Source: Acidovorax sp. Root219 (GTDB lineage Bacteria; Pseudomonadota; Gammaproteobacteria; Burkholderiales; Burkholderiaceae_C). Taken from it: a DNA stretch of 64,000 bases. The notes beneath the pieces were generated by a model. The model was given only the letters and a program-made list of their open reading frames with translations. It had not been told where the DNA came from and made no database searches. This document shows, one piece after another, positions 42,946-51,831 of this stretch. The position numbers and the translations under genes were made by a program. The stretch covers positions 185,859 to 249,858 of the forward strand of contig NZ_LMIJ01000011.1 in NCBI RefSeq assembly GCF_001428665.1. The letters run 5' to 3'. Numbering within the stretch: position 1 is the first letter of the stretch; every line of letters begins with the position of its first letter.

Positions 42946-43680
42946 ATGACCGCCGCCAAAAACACCGACCTCGCCCGCGACCTGTCCGAGGGCATTGCCT
43001 CGGGCCGCTTCGCCGTGGGCACGTTGCTGCCCACCGAGTTCGAGCTGTGCGACCAGTACGGCCTGAGCCGCTATGCCGTGCGCAAAGCGCTGGACGAACT
43101 GCAGGAGCTGGGCCTGATCTCGCGGCGCAAGAACGTGGGTACGCGCGTGGAGGCCATGCGGCCGCGTGCCGGCTTCACGCAGTCCATCGCCACGGTGGAA
43201 GAACTGGCACGCTTCGGTGCCGAACATGTGCGCACGGTGCAGTCGATCAACACGGTGGTCGCGGACCTGACGCTCGCCAAGGACCTGGCCTGCCCCGGCG
43301 GCACGCGCTGGCTGCACATCGCCTGCCTGCGCATGGAAGGAGGCAGCACACGGGCACGCCCGATCTGCTGGCTGGACCTGTACATCGACCCGGCGTATTC
43401 CGACATCGGCCCCATCGTGCGTGATGCGCCCGAGACGCTGGCCAGCTCCATCATCGAGGAGCGCTACGGCCGGCGCATCGTACGCATCCGCCAGGACATC
43501 GAGGCCGTGCTGGTACCACGCGAGCATGCCGAGGCCCTGCGCGCCGAGGCAGGTGCGCCGGCCCTGAAGATCACGCGGCACTACATCGACCCGGCCGACC
43601 AGGTGTTCGAGATCTCGGTCTCGCTGCACCCGGCGGACCGGTTCAAGTTTTCGATGGAAATGAACCGCGCCAGGGAATGA
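42946..43680 (+). CDS. GntR-family regulator with UTRA effector domain
   Basis: 244 residues: an N-terminal GntR winged HTH (IASGRFAVGTLLPTEFELCD, QYGLSRYAVRKALDELQELG, LISRRKNVGTRVEAM) and a C-terminal UTRA domain (from about residue 95, ending ISVSLHPADRFKFSMEM), placing it in the HutC subfamily. UTRA domains bind small carboxylates or amino-acid- or sugar-like ligands. It is divergent from the lyase operon with tandem palindromes between, consistent with repression relieved by the substrate. A hairpin follows the gene. Confidence 0.88.
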   Translation: MTAAKNTDLARDLSEGIASGRFAVGTLLPTEFELCDQYGLSRYAVRKALDELQELGLISRRKNVGTRVEAMRPRAGFTQSIATVEELARFGAEHVRTVQSINTVVADLTLAKDLACPGGTRWLHIACLRMEGGSTRARPICWLDLYIDPAYSDIGPIVRDAPETLASSIIEERYGRRIVRIRQDIEAVLVPREHAEALRAEAGAPALKITRHYIDPADQVFEISVSLHPADRFKFSMEMNRARE

Positions 43681-43696
43681 GGGCGCTGCTGCAAGC

Positions 43697-43720
43697 CTGC
43701 TGACAAACCGCTGTCAGCAG
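43697..43720 (+). terminator. Hairpin after the GntR gene
   Basis: CTGCTGACA-AACCGC-TGTCAGCAG is a perfect 9-bp stem 16 bases after the stop codon at 43680. There is no strong T-run, so termination strength is uncertain. Confidence 0.5.
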
Positions 43721-43768
43721 CAGGTCATCACCATCGGGGCTTCTTCATTTGCACACCAGGAGCCCTTC

Positions 43769-44149
43769 ATGAAAAACGCCATCAGCTGGTTCGAAATCCC
43801 CACCACCCAACTGGACCGTGCCCAGGCTTTCTACGAGGCCGTGCTGGGCCAAGCCATGCGCCGCGAGTCCATGGGCCCGAGCGAAGGCGCGGTGTTCTCG
43901 TACGACCCGGAATCCGACGGAGCGGGTGGTGCGCTGATGATGGGGCCGACCGCGCCGCAGCTGGCAGCAGGCGCTGGCACCCTCGTCTACCTCGATGCTT
44001 CGCCTTCGCTCGATGCGGCCCTGGAGCGGGTGGTGGCGCAAGGCGGCAAGGTAGCCCTGCCGCGCCAGGCACTGCCGCCGGGCATGGGCTTCTTCGCGCA
44101 CATCCATGACCTGGATGGCAACCGCGTCGGTCTGCACGCCGAGGCCTGA
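43769..44149 (+). CDS. VOC-superfamily (glyoxalase/bleomycin-resistance fold) protein
   Basis: 126 residues starting [20 protein letters not shown], followed by FYEAVLG. The C-terminal block ([20 protein letters not shown]) ends in HAEA. This matches the single-domain VOC family used in lyases, dioxygenases and binding proteins; the metal ligands are not obvious in this subtype. An AGGAG precedes the ATG. It lies 5 bases before the EVE-domain gene and is probably co-transcribed with it. The substrate is unknown. Confidence 0.82.
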   Translation: MKNAISWFEIPTTQLDRAQAFYEAVLGQAMRRESMGPSEGAVFSYDPESDGAGGALMMGPTAPQLAAGAGTLVYLDASPSLDAALERVVAQGGKVALPRQALPPGMGFFAHIHDLDGNRVGLHAEA

Positions 44150-44154
44150 GGAGC

Positions 44155-44676
44155 ATGGGCATGGCAGCAGCAAGCGCCTTGGCTCAGCCGACCCTGTGGG
44201 CCGACGCACCACAGCCCGCCATGGCCGCGCCACGCGGCAACTGGATCGCCGTGGCCAGCGCCAACCACGCCCGCCGCGGCTGCGTCGAGCCCGAAGCCGG
44301 CTACATGCAGGTGTGCCACGGCAAGGTCGCCCCGCTGCGGCGTGTGAAGCCCGGCGACAGGGTCGCGTACTACGCGCCCACGGTCACCATGGGCGGCAGC
44401 GACAAGCTGCAGGCCTTCGTCTCGCTGGGGCTGGTGAAGCCCGGCGAGCCCTATGCCTTCGACATGGGCGGCGGGTTCGTGCCGTTTCGCAAGGGCGTGG
44501 ACTACGTGCCGGCCCGCGAGGCGGCCATCGCACCGCTGCTCGATCACTTCGAGTTCGTGCAGGACCGCGCGCGCTGGGGCTATGCGTTCCGTTTCGGGCT
44601 CTTCGCCATCAGCGACCATGACATGCGGCTGATTGCCGATGCCATGGGCGCCGACACGGATTCATTGCATTTCTGA
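44155..44676 (+). CDS. EVE-domain protein
   Basis: About 173 residues. The EVE (YTH-like, PUA-fold) domain is visible in [60 protein letters not shown] and [23 protein letters not shown] domains bind modified bases in RNA or DNA and are often fused to restriction or toxin domains, although stand-alone copies like this occur widely. ATG 44221 ([11 protein letters not shown]) is a plausible shorter start closer to the domain edge. It converges on the nicB-like gene, with stop codons 3 bases apart. Confidence 0.8.
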   Translation: MGMAAASALAQPTLWADAPQPAMAAPRGNWIAVASANHARRGCVEPEAGYMQVCHGKVAPLRRVKPGDRVAYYAPTVTMGGSDKLQAFVSLGLVKPGEPYAFDMGGGFVPFRKGVDYVPAREAAIAPLLDHFEFVQDRARWGYAFRFGLFAISDHDMRLIADAMGADTDSLHF

Positions 44677-44679
44677 AGG

Positions 44680-47600
44680 CTATGGATGGGCCGGGCCGGC
44701 GCGCACACGTGCCAGCGCGGCCGGCACATCGTTCCATGCGGGGCGCCCTGGCGCATAGCGCTGGCGCATATAGCCCGCGAGCTCTGCGATCTGCGCATCG
44801 CTGAGCGCGTCGCCAAAGCCGGGCATGAAGCCCAGCTCGCGCGAAGCCGGCTCGCGGATGCCGTGCACGATGACCTGCAGCAGGTTGTCTGGCCGGTCGC
44901 TGTGCAGGTTGCTGTTGAGCGCCAGCGGCACGTTCACGCCCAGGAGCTTGGGGCCGTTGCCGTCATGGTGGCAGGCGGCGCAGGCGCCGTCGAACAGGCG
45001 CTGCGCCTGGCCGGGCTGGGGCGCCAGTGCGGCCGCCTGTGCCACAGCGGCCTGCGCCTTCGTCAATGCTTCGGCAGCAGGCTCCGGGGTCGCGTTGAAC
45101 GAGGCCAGGTACGTAGCCATGGCGCGGATGTCCTCGTCGGGCAGCTTTGCCAGTTCCTGCACCACGGGCGCCATGGGGCCGGAGGCACTGCCGTGCTCCG
45201 GGCTGTGGCCCTTGCGCAGGTAGCTGTACAGGGCCTCGCTGCTCCAGGGCACGGGCGCCTTCGACAGCCCGGTGAGGGCGGGCGCCTCCCAGCCATCGAC
45301 CAGCGCGCCCGAAAGGAATGCCGCGCCGCCCATCTCCGCACCCAGCGCATTGCGCGGTGTGTGGCAGGCGCCACAGTGGCCCACGCCCTGCACCAGGTAG
45401 GCGCCGCGGTTCCATTCGGGCGGGCGCGCGGGGTCGGGCTTCCAGGGCGTGGCGTCGTGGAACAGCGCGTTCCAGCCCGCCATGAGCGGGCGCACGCTGA
45501 ACGGAAAGGCCAGCTGCGTGGCCGGCACTTCGGAGCGCACCGGCGGCTGGGCCATGAGCCAGGCGTACAGCGCGGTCAGGTCGTCGTCGTCCATCTTCGC
45601 GAAGGATGTGTAGGGAAAGGCCGGGTACAGGTGCTTGCCGTCGCGCGAGATGCCCTCGCGCATGGCGCGCTGGAAGGCGCTGAAGGACCACAGGCCCAGG
45701 CCGGTCTGCGCGTCGGGCGTGAGGTTGGTGGTGGTGACGGTCCCGAAGGGCGTGTCCATGGCGCGCCCACCGGCATTCGGCGTTCCGCCCGGGGCCGTGT
45801 GGCAAACCACGCAGTCGCCGGCAGCCGCCACCAGGCGCCCACGTTCTATGGTGGCGGCGTTGTAGACCGAAGCACCTGCCGTCTGTGCGACCGGTGCGAT
45901 GGCCGGGCGCCAGCCCAGCAGCGCCGCCCCCATGGCCAGGCCGCCGGCAGCCAGGGCCAATGCACGCGCCCAGTGGCTGCGCCGGCGCGGCCAGGTGGCC
46001 GTGGCGGGAACGGCCGGGGCGGGCAGCTCCAGTGTGGGCAGCACGTCGGCCGGCTCTGCCGGCGACCCTGCAGGGGCGGCACCGCCCTGCCCAGCTGCTG
46101 CGCCCAGCGGGTTGAGCCCCGCGCGCACCACCTCGGGCGTGAAGGGCGGCGCCCGGAAGCGCACGCCCGTGGCGTCGAAGATGGCGTTGGCAATGGCCGC
46201 CGTGCCGGGCACCGACGAGGACTCGCCCGAGCCCAGCGGCGCCTCGTCCTGCCGGGGCATGTGCATGACCTCGATGACCGGCACCTCGCGAAAGCTCAGG
46301 ATGGGGTAGCTGCCCCACTCGCGTGTGTCCACCGCCTGCGTGACCGGGTCGAAGCGCACCTGCTCCTTGAGGGCCCGGCTGGTGGTCTGCACCACGTTGC
46401 CATGCACCTGGTGCTGCACCCCTGCGGGGTTGACCATCATGCCCGCATCGTGACCCACGACGACGCGGCGCACATGCACCTCGCCGGTCTTCCGGTTCAC
46501 GTCCACGTCGGCCACCCAGGCGGCCCAGGCGGCGCCGAAGCCGGGCCATTTGCTGTGGATGTAACGCGCGTAGGCAAAGCCCTGGCCCTGCACCCAGTCG
46601 CCGTCGGCGCCCTGCAGCTCGCCGGGGCCGGGCACGCGCGGGCCGGTATGGGGCAACCAGCCAGCCTTCTCGGCCGTGGCCTTCACGAGTTCTGCCGCGC
46701 GCGGGTCGCTCAAGAGCTGCAGGCGGAACTCGACCGGGTCCACGCCGGCCGCGGTGGCCAACTCGTCCACATAGGATTCGTGCGCGAACGAGTTGGGCAG
46801 GGCCGACACGCCGCGCAGCCAGGAGGCGCGCACGATGGGTGCCATGTCGTTCACGGCCACGCGCAGGTTGTCGTAATCGTAGGGCGGGCGCGCGGTGCGG
46901 TCGCCCATCTCATAGGCCTGGGCCACGGGCTCGATGGTGCGCGTGAGCAGCAGGGCCAGCGTGGGCGCGCCGTTGGAGGGGTAGGACGCCTCGAAGTCGT
47001 AGGCGGCTACCGAGCCATCGGCATTGAGCCCGCCGCGCACCTGCATGAGCTGGGCCGTGCCCTTGGGCTCCCACAGGTGCTCCTGATCGCGTGTGAGCTG
47101 CACGCGCACGGGAGCACCCACGGCGCGCGAGAGCAGCGCGGCGTCGGCCGCCACGTCGTCGGCTCCATTGCGGCCGTAGCAGCCCGCGGCCTCCATGCGC
47201 ACCAGGTCGATGTCCACGTCGGCCATGCCCATGAGGCGCGCCAGGTCGGCGCGCAGCACATGGGGGTTCTGCGTGCCGGCCCAGACGGCCATGCGCGGGC
47301 GGCCCGAGGTTTCGTCCTGCCGCCACTCGGCTACCGCGCACGAGGGGCCGATGGAGCCGTGCAGCTGGTACGGCCAGACATAGGTGCGCGGCATGGACTG
47401 CGCGGCTGCGGCCAGCGCGGCGTCCACGTCGCCCTCGTCCACCAGGCGGCGTTGCGTGGAGGGGTTGGCGCGGATGGCCTGGGCCAGGGCGTCCGGGCTG
47501 TCCTGCCGCGGGAAGCCGGGCCAGGGCTTCCAGTGCACGCGCAGCGCACGCATCGCCTCCTCGGCCTGTTCCTCGCGCTCGGCAACGATGCCCACGAAAT

Positions 47601-48417
47601 CGCGCACCACCACCACCGCGCGGATGCCCGGGATGTGCGCGATGGACGACTGGTCCACCGATTCGAGCGTGTTGCCGATGAAGTCGCCATGGTCGGCCCC
47701 GGCATAGGGCGGGCGCACCACGCGGCCGTGCAGCATGCCGGGCACGCGCATGTCGTGCACGAAGACCAGCTCGCCGCTGACCTTGGCCGGTATGTCCACG
47801 CGCGGCACCGACTGGCCGACCACGGTGTAGTCGGCCGTTGGCTTGGTGGGCGTGGCCTCGGCGAGCTCCAGCGCGGTGTGCGCGCCAGCCAGCAGTTCGC
47901 CATAGGCCACCCGGCGGGCTGGGTCGGCCGCCACCTGCACCACGCCGGCCTGCACCTGCAGCGCATCGGTCGCCACGCCCAGGCGCTCGGCGGCCTGGGC
48001 CACCAGCCAGTGGCGCGCCTGCGCTGCGGCGGTGCGCAGGGGTTTGGCGTGTATCTGGATCGAGGCGCTGGCAATGGTCGCGCCCTGGTTGGGCGCGCGC
48101 GTGGTATCGCCCAGCACCATGTTCACGCGCTCAAGGGGAACGTCCAGCTCCTCGGCCACGATCTGCGCAAGCGCCGTGCGGATGCCGGTGCCCAGGTCGA
48201 CGTGGCCATTGAGGGCGGTCACGCTGCCATCGTCCCACACGGCCAGCAGGATCTCCACGCCCTCGGCCGGGTTGCCGGCCACCAGCGCGGGCTGGCCCTT
48301 CACAGGCGGGGGTGCGGGCGGCGGGTTGCGCACGACCAGCAGCACCCCCTGTGCGGCATGGAAGTCGGCGCGTGTGAGCGGGCTGTGCGCGCGCAGCGGT
48401 ACCAGGGGCGCGTTCAT
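44680..48417 (-). CDS. nicB: NicB-like large subunit: molybdenum hydroxylase fused to a tri-heme cytochrome c
   Basis: About 1,245 residues. The first ~870 form the xanthine dehydrogenase-type molybdopterin domain: GHVDLGTGIRTALAQIVAEE, LGDTTRAPNQGATIASASIQ, then DAGMMVNPAGVQHQVHGNVV and the catalytic Glu in PLGSGESSSVPGTAAIANAI. A hydrophobic helix (RALALAAGGLAMGAALLGW) then leads to three CxxCH heme motifs: DCVVCHTAPGG, HCGACHTPRNA and ACAACHHDGNG. This is the layout of Pseudomonas putida NicB, which with NicA hydroxylates nicotinate to 6-hydroxynicotinate and feeds electrons to the respiratory chain. Its ATG overlaps the nicA stop (ATGA). Isoquinoline or aldehyde oxidoreductases are alternatives. 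Confidence 0.82.
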   Translation of the reverse strand: MNAPLVPLRAHSPLTRADFHAAQGVLLVVRNPPPAPPPVKGQPALVAGNPAEGVEILLAVWDDGSVTALNGHVDLGTGIRTALAQIVAEELDVPLERVNMVLGDTTRAPNQGATIASASIQIHAKPLRTAAAQARHWLVAQAAERLGVATDALQVQAGVVQVAADPARRVAYGELLAGAHTALELAEATPTKPTADYTVVGQSVPRVDIPAKVSGELVFVHDMRVPGMLHGRVVRPPYAGADHGDFIGNTLESVDQSSIAHIPGIRAVVVVRDFVGIVAEREEQAEEAMRALRVHWKPWPGFPRQDSPDALAQAIRANPSTQRRLVDEGDVDAALAAAAQSMPRTYVWPYQLHGSIGPSCAVAEWRQDETSGRPRMAVWAGTQNPHVLRADLARLMGMADVDIDLVRMEAAGCYGRNGADDVAADAALLSRAVGAPVRVQLTRDQEHLWEPKGTAQLMQVRGGLNADGSVAAYDFEASYPSNGAPTLALLLTRTIEPVAQAYEMGDRTARPPYDYDNLRVAVNDMAPIVRASWLRGVSALPNSFAHESYVDELATAAGVDPVEFRLQLLSDPRAAELVKATAEKAGWLPHTGPRVPGPGELQGADGDWVQGQGFAYARYIHSKWPGFGAAWAAWVADVDVNRKTGEVHVRRVVVGHDAGMMVNPAGVQHQVHGNVVQTTSRALKEQVRFDPVTQAVDTREWGSYPILSFREVPVIEVMHMPRQDEAPLGSGESSSVPGTAAIANAIFDATGVRFRAPPFTPEVVRAGLNPLGAAAGQGGAAPAGSPAEPADVLPTLELPAPAVPATATWPRRRSHWARALALAAGGLAMGAALLGWRPAIAPVAQTAGASVYNAATIERGRLVAAAGDCVVCHTAPGGTPNAGGRAMDTPFGTVTTTNLTPDAQTGLGLWSFSAFQRAMREGISRDGKHLYPAFPYTSFAKMDDDDLTALYAWLMAQPPVRSEVPATQLAFPFSVRPLMAGWNALFHDATPWKPDPARPPEWNRGAYLVQGVGHCGACHTPRNALGAEMGGAAFLSGALVDGWEAPALTGLSKAPVPWSSEALYSYLRKGHSPEHGSASGPMAPVVQELAKLPDEDIRAMATYLASFNATPEPAAEALTKAQAAVAQAAALAPQPGQAQRLFDGACAACHHDGNGPKLLGVNVPLALNSNLHSDRPDNLLQVIVHGIREPASRELGFMPGFGDALSDAQIAELAGYMRQRYAPGRPAWNDVPAALARVRAGPAHP

Positions 48418-48932
48418 GCGGCCACCCCGCGCACCAGCACCGCCGCGCGCTGCACGGCGCGGATGATTTCCACATGCGTGCCGCAGCGGCACAGGTTGCC
48501 CGAAAGCTCGCGGCGGATGGCGGCCTCGTCGGGGTCGGGGTTGCGTTCGAGCAGCGCCACGGCCATCATCACCATGCCGCTCAGGCAGTAGCCGCACTGG
48601 GCCGCCTGCTCGTCCACGAAGGCCTGCTGTACCGGATGCAGCCCTCCCTCACAGCTGCCGCCATGGCGGCGCGCGGGCAGGCCCTCCAGCGTCGTCACCT
48701 CCCGCCCCGCCACGCCGTGCGCAGGGATCACGCAGGCGCGTGCCGCCACCCCGTCCACCAGCACCGTGCAGGCGCCGCACTGGCCCAGGCCGCAGCCGTA
48801 CTTGGGGCCGTTGAGCGAGAGGTCGTTGCGCAGCACATGCAGCAGCGTGGCGCCCGCGCCCGGGGCACCTGCTGGCAGCTCACATGGCTGGCCATTGACG
48901 GAAAGGGTGAGAACGGTGGCTGGGGTCTGCAT
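48414..48932 (-). CDS. nicA: NicA-like [2Fe-2S] small subunit of the molybdenum hydroxylase
   Basis: 172 residues with the two [2Fe-2S] clusters of this enzyme family: the plant-type set in GPKYGCGLGQCGACTVLVDG with a later Cys (ARACVIPAHG), and the alpha-helical set in AAQCGYCLSGMVMM and LSGNLCRCGTH. It passes electrons from the molybdenum site of NicB to the fused cytochromes. There is no FAD subunit gene nearby, as expected for the NicAB type. It starts 18 bases before a binding-protein gene stop in the same minus-strand run, so it probably forms one operon with the transporter genes. Confidence 0.85.
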   Translation of the reverse strand: MQTPATVLTLSVNGQPCELPAGAPGAGATLLHVLRNDLSLNGPKYGCGLGQCGACTVLVDGVAARACVIPAHGVAGREVTTLEGLPARRHGGSCEGGLHPVQQAFVDEQAAQCGYCLSGMVMMAVALLERNPDPDEAAIRRELSGNLCRCGTHVEIIRAVQRAAVLVRGVAA

Positions 48933-48949
48933 GGATCCTGAATGAAACG

Positions 48950-50128
48950 TCAGCGGCGCAGGCTGCCGGTGCGGGTGTACATCTCCAGGTCCACGAAGTT
49001 GGACCCATTGTGGTTGTTCGGACCGTACTGCACCGGGAAATCGCCGAACTTGGTGGTACCCATGTCTTCCATGGCCTTGATGAAGGCCTCGCGCGTGAGG
49101 TTGCGCCCCGCGCGCCTGAGGCCTTCGACGAACACGCGCGCGGCGATATAGCCTTCGAGCATGGTGTAGCTGTCGATCTTGGCACCGGCATCGGTGCGGT
49201 CCTTGCGGTAGTCGACCACGATGGGCAGGCGGCTGGCCTGCGGCGAGGGCACGATGCTGGCCGTGACCAGGCCCTCGATGCCGCCATTGAGGCGCTGGGC
49301 CGAGCCCGGCGCATCGGTGATGCCCACCGAGATGGTGTACAGCGGCGCGGCGCCGCCACCGGCACGGTAGTCGCGCAGGAACACCTCCACCATCTTGCCG
49401 GCCATGATCATCACCACCGCGCCGGGCTGGGCCTTGGTGAGCTGGGCCACCTGGGCCTTGGCGTCGGTGGCGGCAATCTCCAGAGGCACCGACTCGACCA
49501 CCTTGACCTTCAGGCCCTGGGCGATCTGCAGGCAGGTCTCAAGGTTGGACTTGCCGAACGCGCTGTTCTGGTAGGCGACCGCGATGTTGGTGATGCCCAG
49601 CGTGGCCAGGTGGCCCACGATCTTGCGCAGCTCGGTCTCGTAGCTGGCGCGCACGTGGAACAGGTAGCGGTTGTGCGTGGTGCGGAACGAGGTAGTGCCT
49701 ACCAGCGGCGCGAACATGGGCACGCCGGCCTTCTCGGCCAGCGGCATGGCGGCGATCAGGTTGCCCGTGGCCACGTAGCCGATCAGGGCGAAGACCTTTT
49801 CCTCGTCGATCAGGCGCGCCGTGTTCTCGGCGGTCTTCTTGGGCTCGTAGGCGTCGTCGAGCGAGACGAGTTCGAGCTTGCGCTCGAACACCCCGCCGGC
49901 CTTGTTGGTGCGGTCGAAGTACAGGGAGATGCCGGCCTTGTAGTCCACGCCGAAGTCCTTGGCGGGCCCGGTGAAAACAGCGGACTGCCCCACTTTGATG
50001 CTCTTGTCCGTCACCCCGGTCTCTGCCGCCATGGCCGTCGTCGCCGAACTGCCCAGGGCCGTCGCCGCCATGGCCATCAGCACGGCCCTGCGGTCGGTGC
50101 GCCCATCCCTCATCCCACGGTACTTCAT
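48950..50128 (-). CDS. ABC-transporter substrate-binding protein (Leu/Ile/Val-type)
   Basis: 392 residues. The leader (TDRRAVLMAMAATALGSSAT, then TAMAAE) resembles a Tat or Sec signal. The mature part has the type I fold: IKVGQSAVFTGPAKDFGVDY, LVSLDDAYEPKKTAENTARL, FALIGYVATGNLIAAMPLAE. It is the second such binding protein in this cluster besides the one at 54653, so the shared permease may serve two ligands, for example nicotinamide and nicotinate; that is inference. It is immediately upstream of nicA on the minus strand. Confidence 0.85.
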   Translation of the reverse strand: MKYRGMRDGRTDRRAVLMAMAATALGSSATTAMAAETGVTDKSIKVGQSAVFTGPAKDFGVDYKAGISLYFDRTNKAGGVFERKLELVSLDDAYEPKKTAENTARLIDEEKVFALIGYVATGNLIAAMPLAEKAGVPMFAPLVGTTSFRTTHNRYLFHVRASYETELRKIVGHLATLGITNIAVAYQNSAFGKSNLETCLQIAQGLKVKVVESVPLEIAATDAKAQVAQLTKAQPGAVVMIMAGKMVEVFLRDYRAGGGAAPLYTISVGITDAPGSAQRLNGGIEGLVTASIVPSPQASRLPIVVDYRKDRTDAGAKIDSYTMLEGYIAARVFVEGLRRAGRNLTREAFIKAMEDMGTTKFGDFPVQYGPNNHNGSNFVDLEMYTRTGSLRR

Positions 50129-50281
50129 GAAACGCTCCTTACATCAAAGGTGGCAGTTTCCCCGCAACACGAGGGACTGTGCAACCATTTACAGGGGGTG
50201 TTGCGAAACCGTCAAAGACGGATTCCCACGCTGCCGGCCATGCGGCAGCCACCGATGGTTTGCAAGTCCCGTGCCCATGGC

Positions 50282-51010
50282 TCAGGCGATGTCGAGGTCG
50301 CTCGACTGGATGCGCTTGACGCCTTTGGCCTTCATCTGCTTCCAGGCCGCCTCCAGCGAGCCGTTGAGGTCGATGGCGCGGCAGGCGTCTTCCACCACAT
50401 AGGTTTCGAAGCCCAGGCGCTTGGCGTCCAGGGCCGTCCAGGCCACGCAGAAGTCGGTGGCCAGGCCGGTCACGAACACCGTCTTGATGCCGCGCTGCTT
50501 GAGGTAGCCCGCGAGGCCCGTGGAGGTCTTGCGATCCGCCTCCTCGAAGGCCGAGTAGCTGTCCACATGCTCGTGGAAGCCCTTGCGCAGAATCACCTGG
50601 GCCTGGGGCAGTTTCAAATCCTTGTGCAGGGCCGCATCGTCGGTGCCGCGCACGCAGTGGTCGGGCCACAGCACCTGCTGGCCGTAGCTGAGCTTGGTGT
50701 TCTCGAAGGGCTTCTTGCCGGCATGCGTGCTGGCGAACGAGGCATGGCCCGGCGTGTGCCAGTCCTGCGTCACGACCACGTTCTCGAACGCGGTGGCGAT
50801 GCGGTTGATGACCGGCACCACCTCGTCGCCCTTGGCCACGGGCAGCGTGCCACCGGGCACGAAGCAGTTCTGCACGTCCACGACGATCAGCGCTGCGCGT
50901 TCGCCGGGCTTGATCTTGCCCGCTGCAAAGGCCAGGGGCATGCCGGCCCCCGCGAGGGTGAGGGCGGCGGCGGATTGGAGGAAGAAACGGCGCTGGGCAG
51001 GGATCATCAT
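50282..51010 (-). CDS. pncA: Nicotinamidase-like cysteine hydrolase with a Tat signal
   Basis: 242 residues from MMIPAQRRFFLQSAAALTLA, a twin-arginine leader (RRFFL). Nicotinamidase features: the catalytic Asp in ALIVVDVQNCFVPGGTLPV, metal ligands in TQDWHTPGHASF, the Lys in VILRKGFHEH, and the Cys in TGLATDFCVAWTALDAKRLG followed by VVEDACRAIDL. It should hydrolyse nicotinamide to nicotinate plus ammonia. Export by Tat would place it in the periplasm, unlike the usual cytoplasmic PncA. GGAGTG upstream supports ATG 51010. It lies between livF and the second binding-protein gene, in the same orientation. Confidence 0.85.
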   Translation of the reverse strand: MMIPAQRRFFLQSAAALTLAGAGMPLAFAAGKIKPGERAALIVVDVQNCFVPGGTLPVAKGDEVVPVINRIATAFENVVVTQDWHTPGHASFASTHAGKKPFENTKLSYGQQVLWPDHCVRGTDDAALHKDLKLPQAQVILRKGFHEHVDSYSAFEEADRKTSTGLAGYLKQRGIKTVFVTGLATDFCVAWTALDAKRLGFETYVVEDACRAIDLNGSLEAAWKQMKAKGVKRIQSSDLDIA

Positions 51011-51081
51011 GGCGGACACTCCGGTTGGGAACGCACTGGCAGATCGGTACGGGCCCAACAGGCCCGCGCCGGGAAAATCCT

Positions 51082-51831
51082 TCAAACGCTCAGGTAGGAC
51101 CTGCGCACCTCGTCGTTGGCGGCCAGCTCGGCCATGGACGCCTGGTAACGGATCTGGCCCTTTTCGAGCACGTAGGCACGGTCGGACACGAGTTCGGCGA
51201 AATGCATGTTCTGTTCGGACAGCAGGATGCTCACGCCCTGGGCCTTGAGCTCCAGGATCATCTGCGCCATCTGCTCGACGATGACCGGGGCCACGCCTTC
51301 GGAGGGTTCGTCGAGCAGCACCAGGTAGGGGTTGCCCATCAGCGTGCGGGCCACAGTCAGCATCTGCTGCTCACCGCCGCTCATGCGGCCGCCGGGGCGC
51401 TGGGGCATCTCGCCCAGGTTGGGGAACAGCTTGAACAGGGCCTCGGGCGTCCACAGCGGCGCTGCCGTGCCGTCGGGCCAGTGGCGCGCGGGCTGGCGGC
51501 CCACGGCCAGGTTCTCCATCACCGTGAGGTCGGTGAACACGCGGCGGTCCTCGGGCACGAAGCCCAGGCCCAGGCGCGCCGCATCGTGTGGGTCGCTTTT
51601 GGAGATGTCCTTGCCCATGAAGCGGATCTGCCCCTTGCGCTTGGCCAGCATGCCCATCAGCGTCTTGAGCGTGGTGGACTTGCCCGCGCCGTTGCGGCCC
51701 ATCAGCGCCACGACCTCGCCGCGGCGCACGTTGAGGTCCACGTCGTACAGGATCTGCGCAGCGCCGTACCAAGCCTGCAGGCCCTTGGCCTCCAGCAACA
51801 CGTCCTTGGAATCAATCGTCGTCGTCATCAT
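51082..51831 (-). CDS. livF: ABC transporter ATPase, LivF type
   Basis: 249 residues. Walker A is VVALMGRNGAGKSTTLKTLM, the signature motif is GGRMSGGEQQMLTVARTLM, and Walker B is YLVLLDEPSEGVAPV. It is the LivF-type ATPase of a branched-chain (HAAT) transporter. Its start overlaps the stop of livG by 4 bases. In this locus it would energise uptake of the pyridine substrate or a related acid. Confidence 0.9.
   Translation of the reverse strand: MMTTTIDSKDVLLEAKGLQAWYGAAQILYDVDLNVRRGEVVALMGRNGAGKSTTLKTLMGMLAKRKGQIRFMGKDISKSDPHDAARLGLGFVPEDRRVFTDLTVMENLAVGRQPARHWPDGTAAPLWTPEALFKLFPNLGEMPQRPGGRMSGGEQQMLTVARTLMGNPYLVLLDEPSEGVAPVIVEQMAQMILELKAQGVSILLSEQNMHFAELVSDRAYVLEKGQIRYQASMAELAANDEVRRSYLSV

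Noticed and set aside
44686..48591. A 1,301-codon plus-strand frame opposite the nicB-like gene
   Set aside because: It mirrors a GC-rich gene on the other strand, is extremely rich in H, G, R and A, and has no motif. It arises from the codon bias of the real gene.
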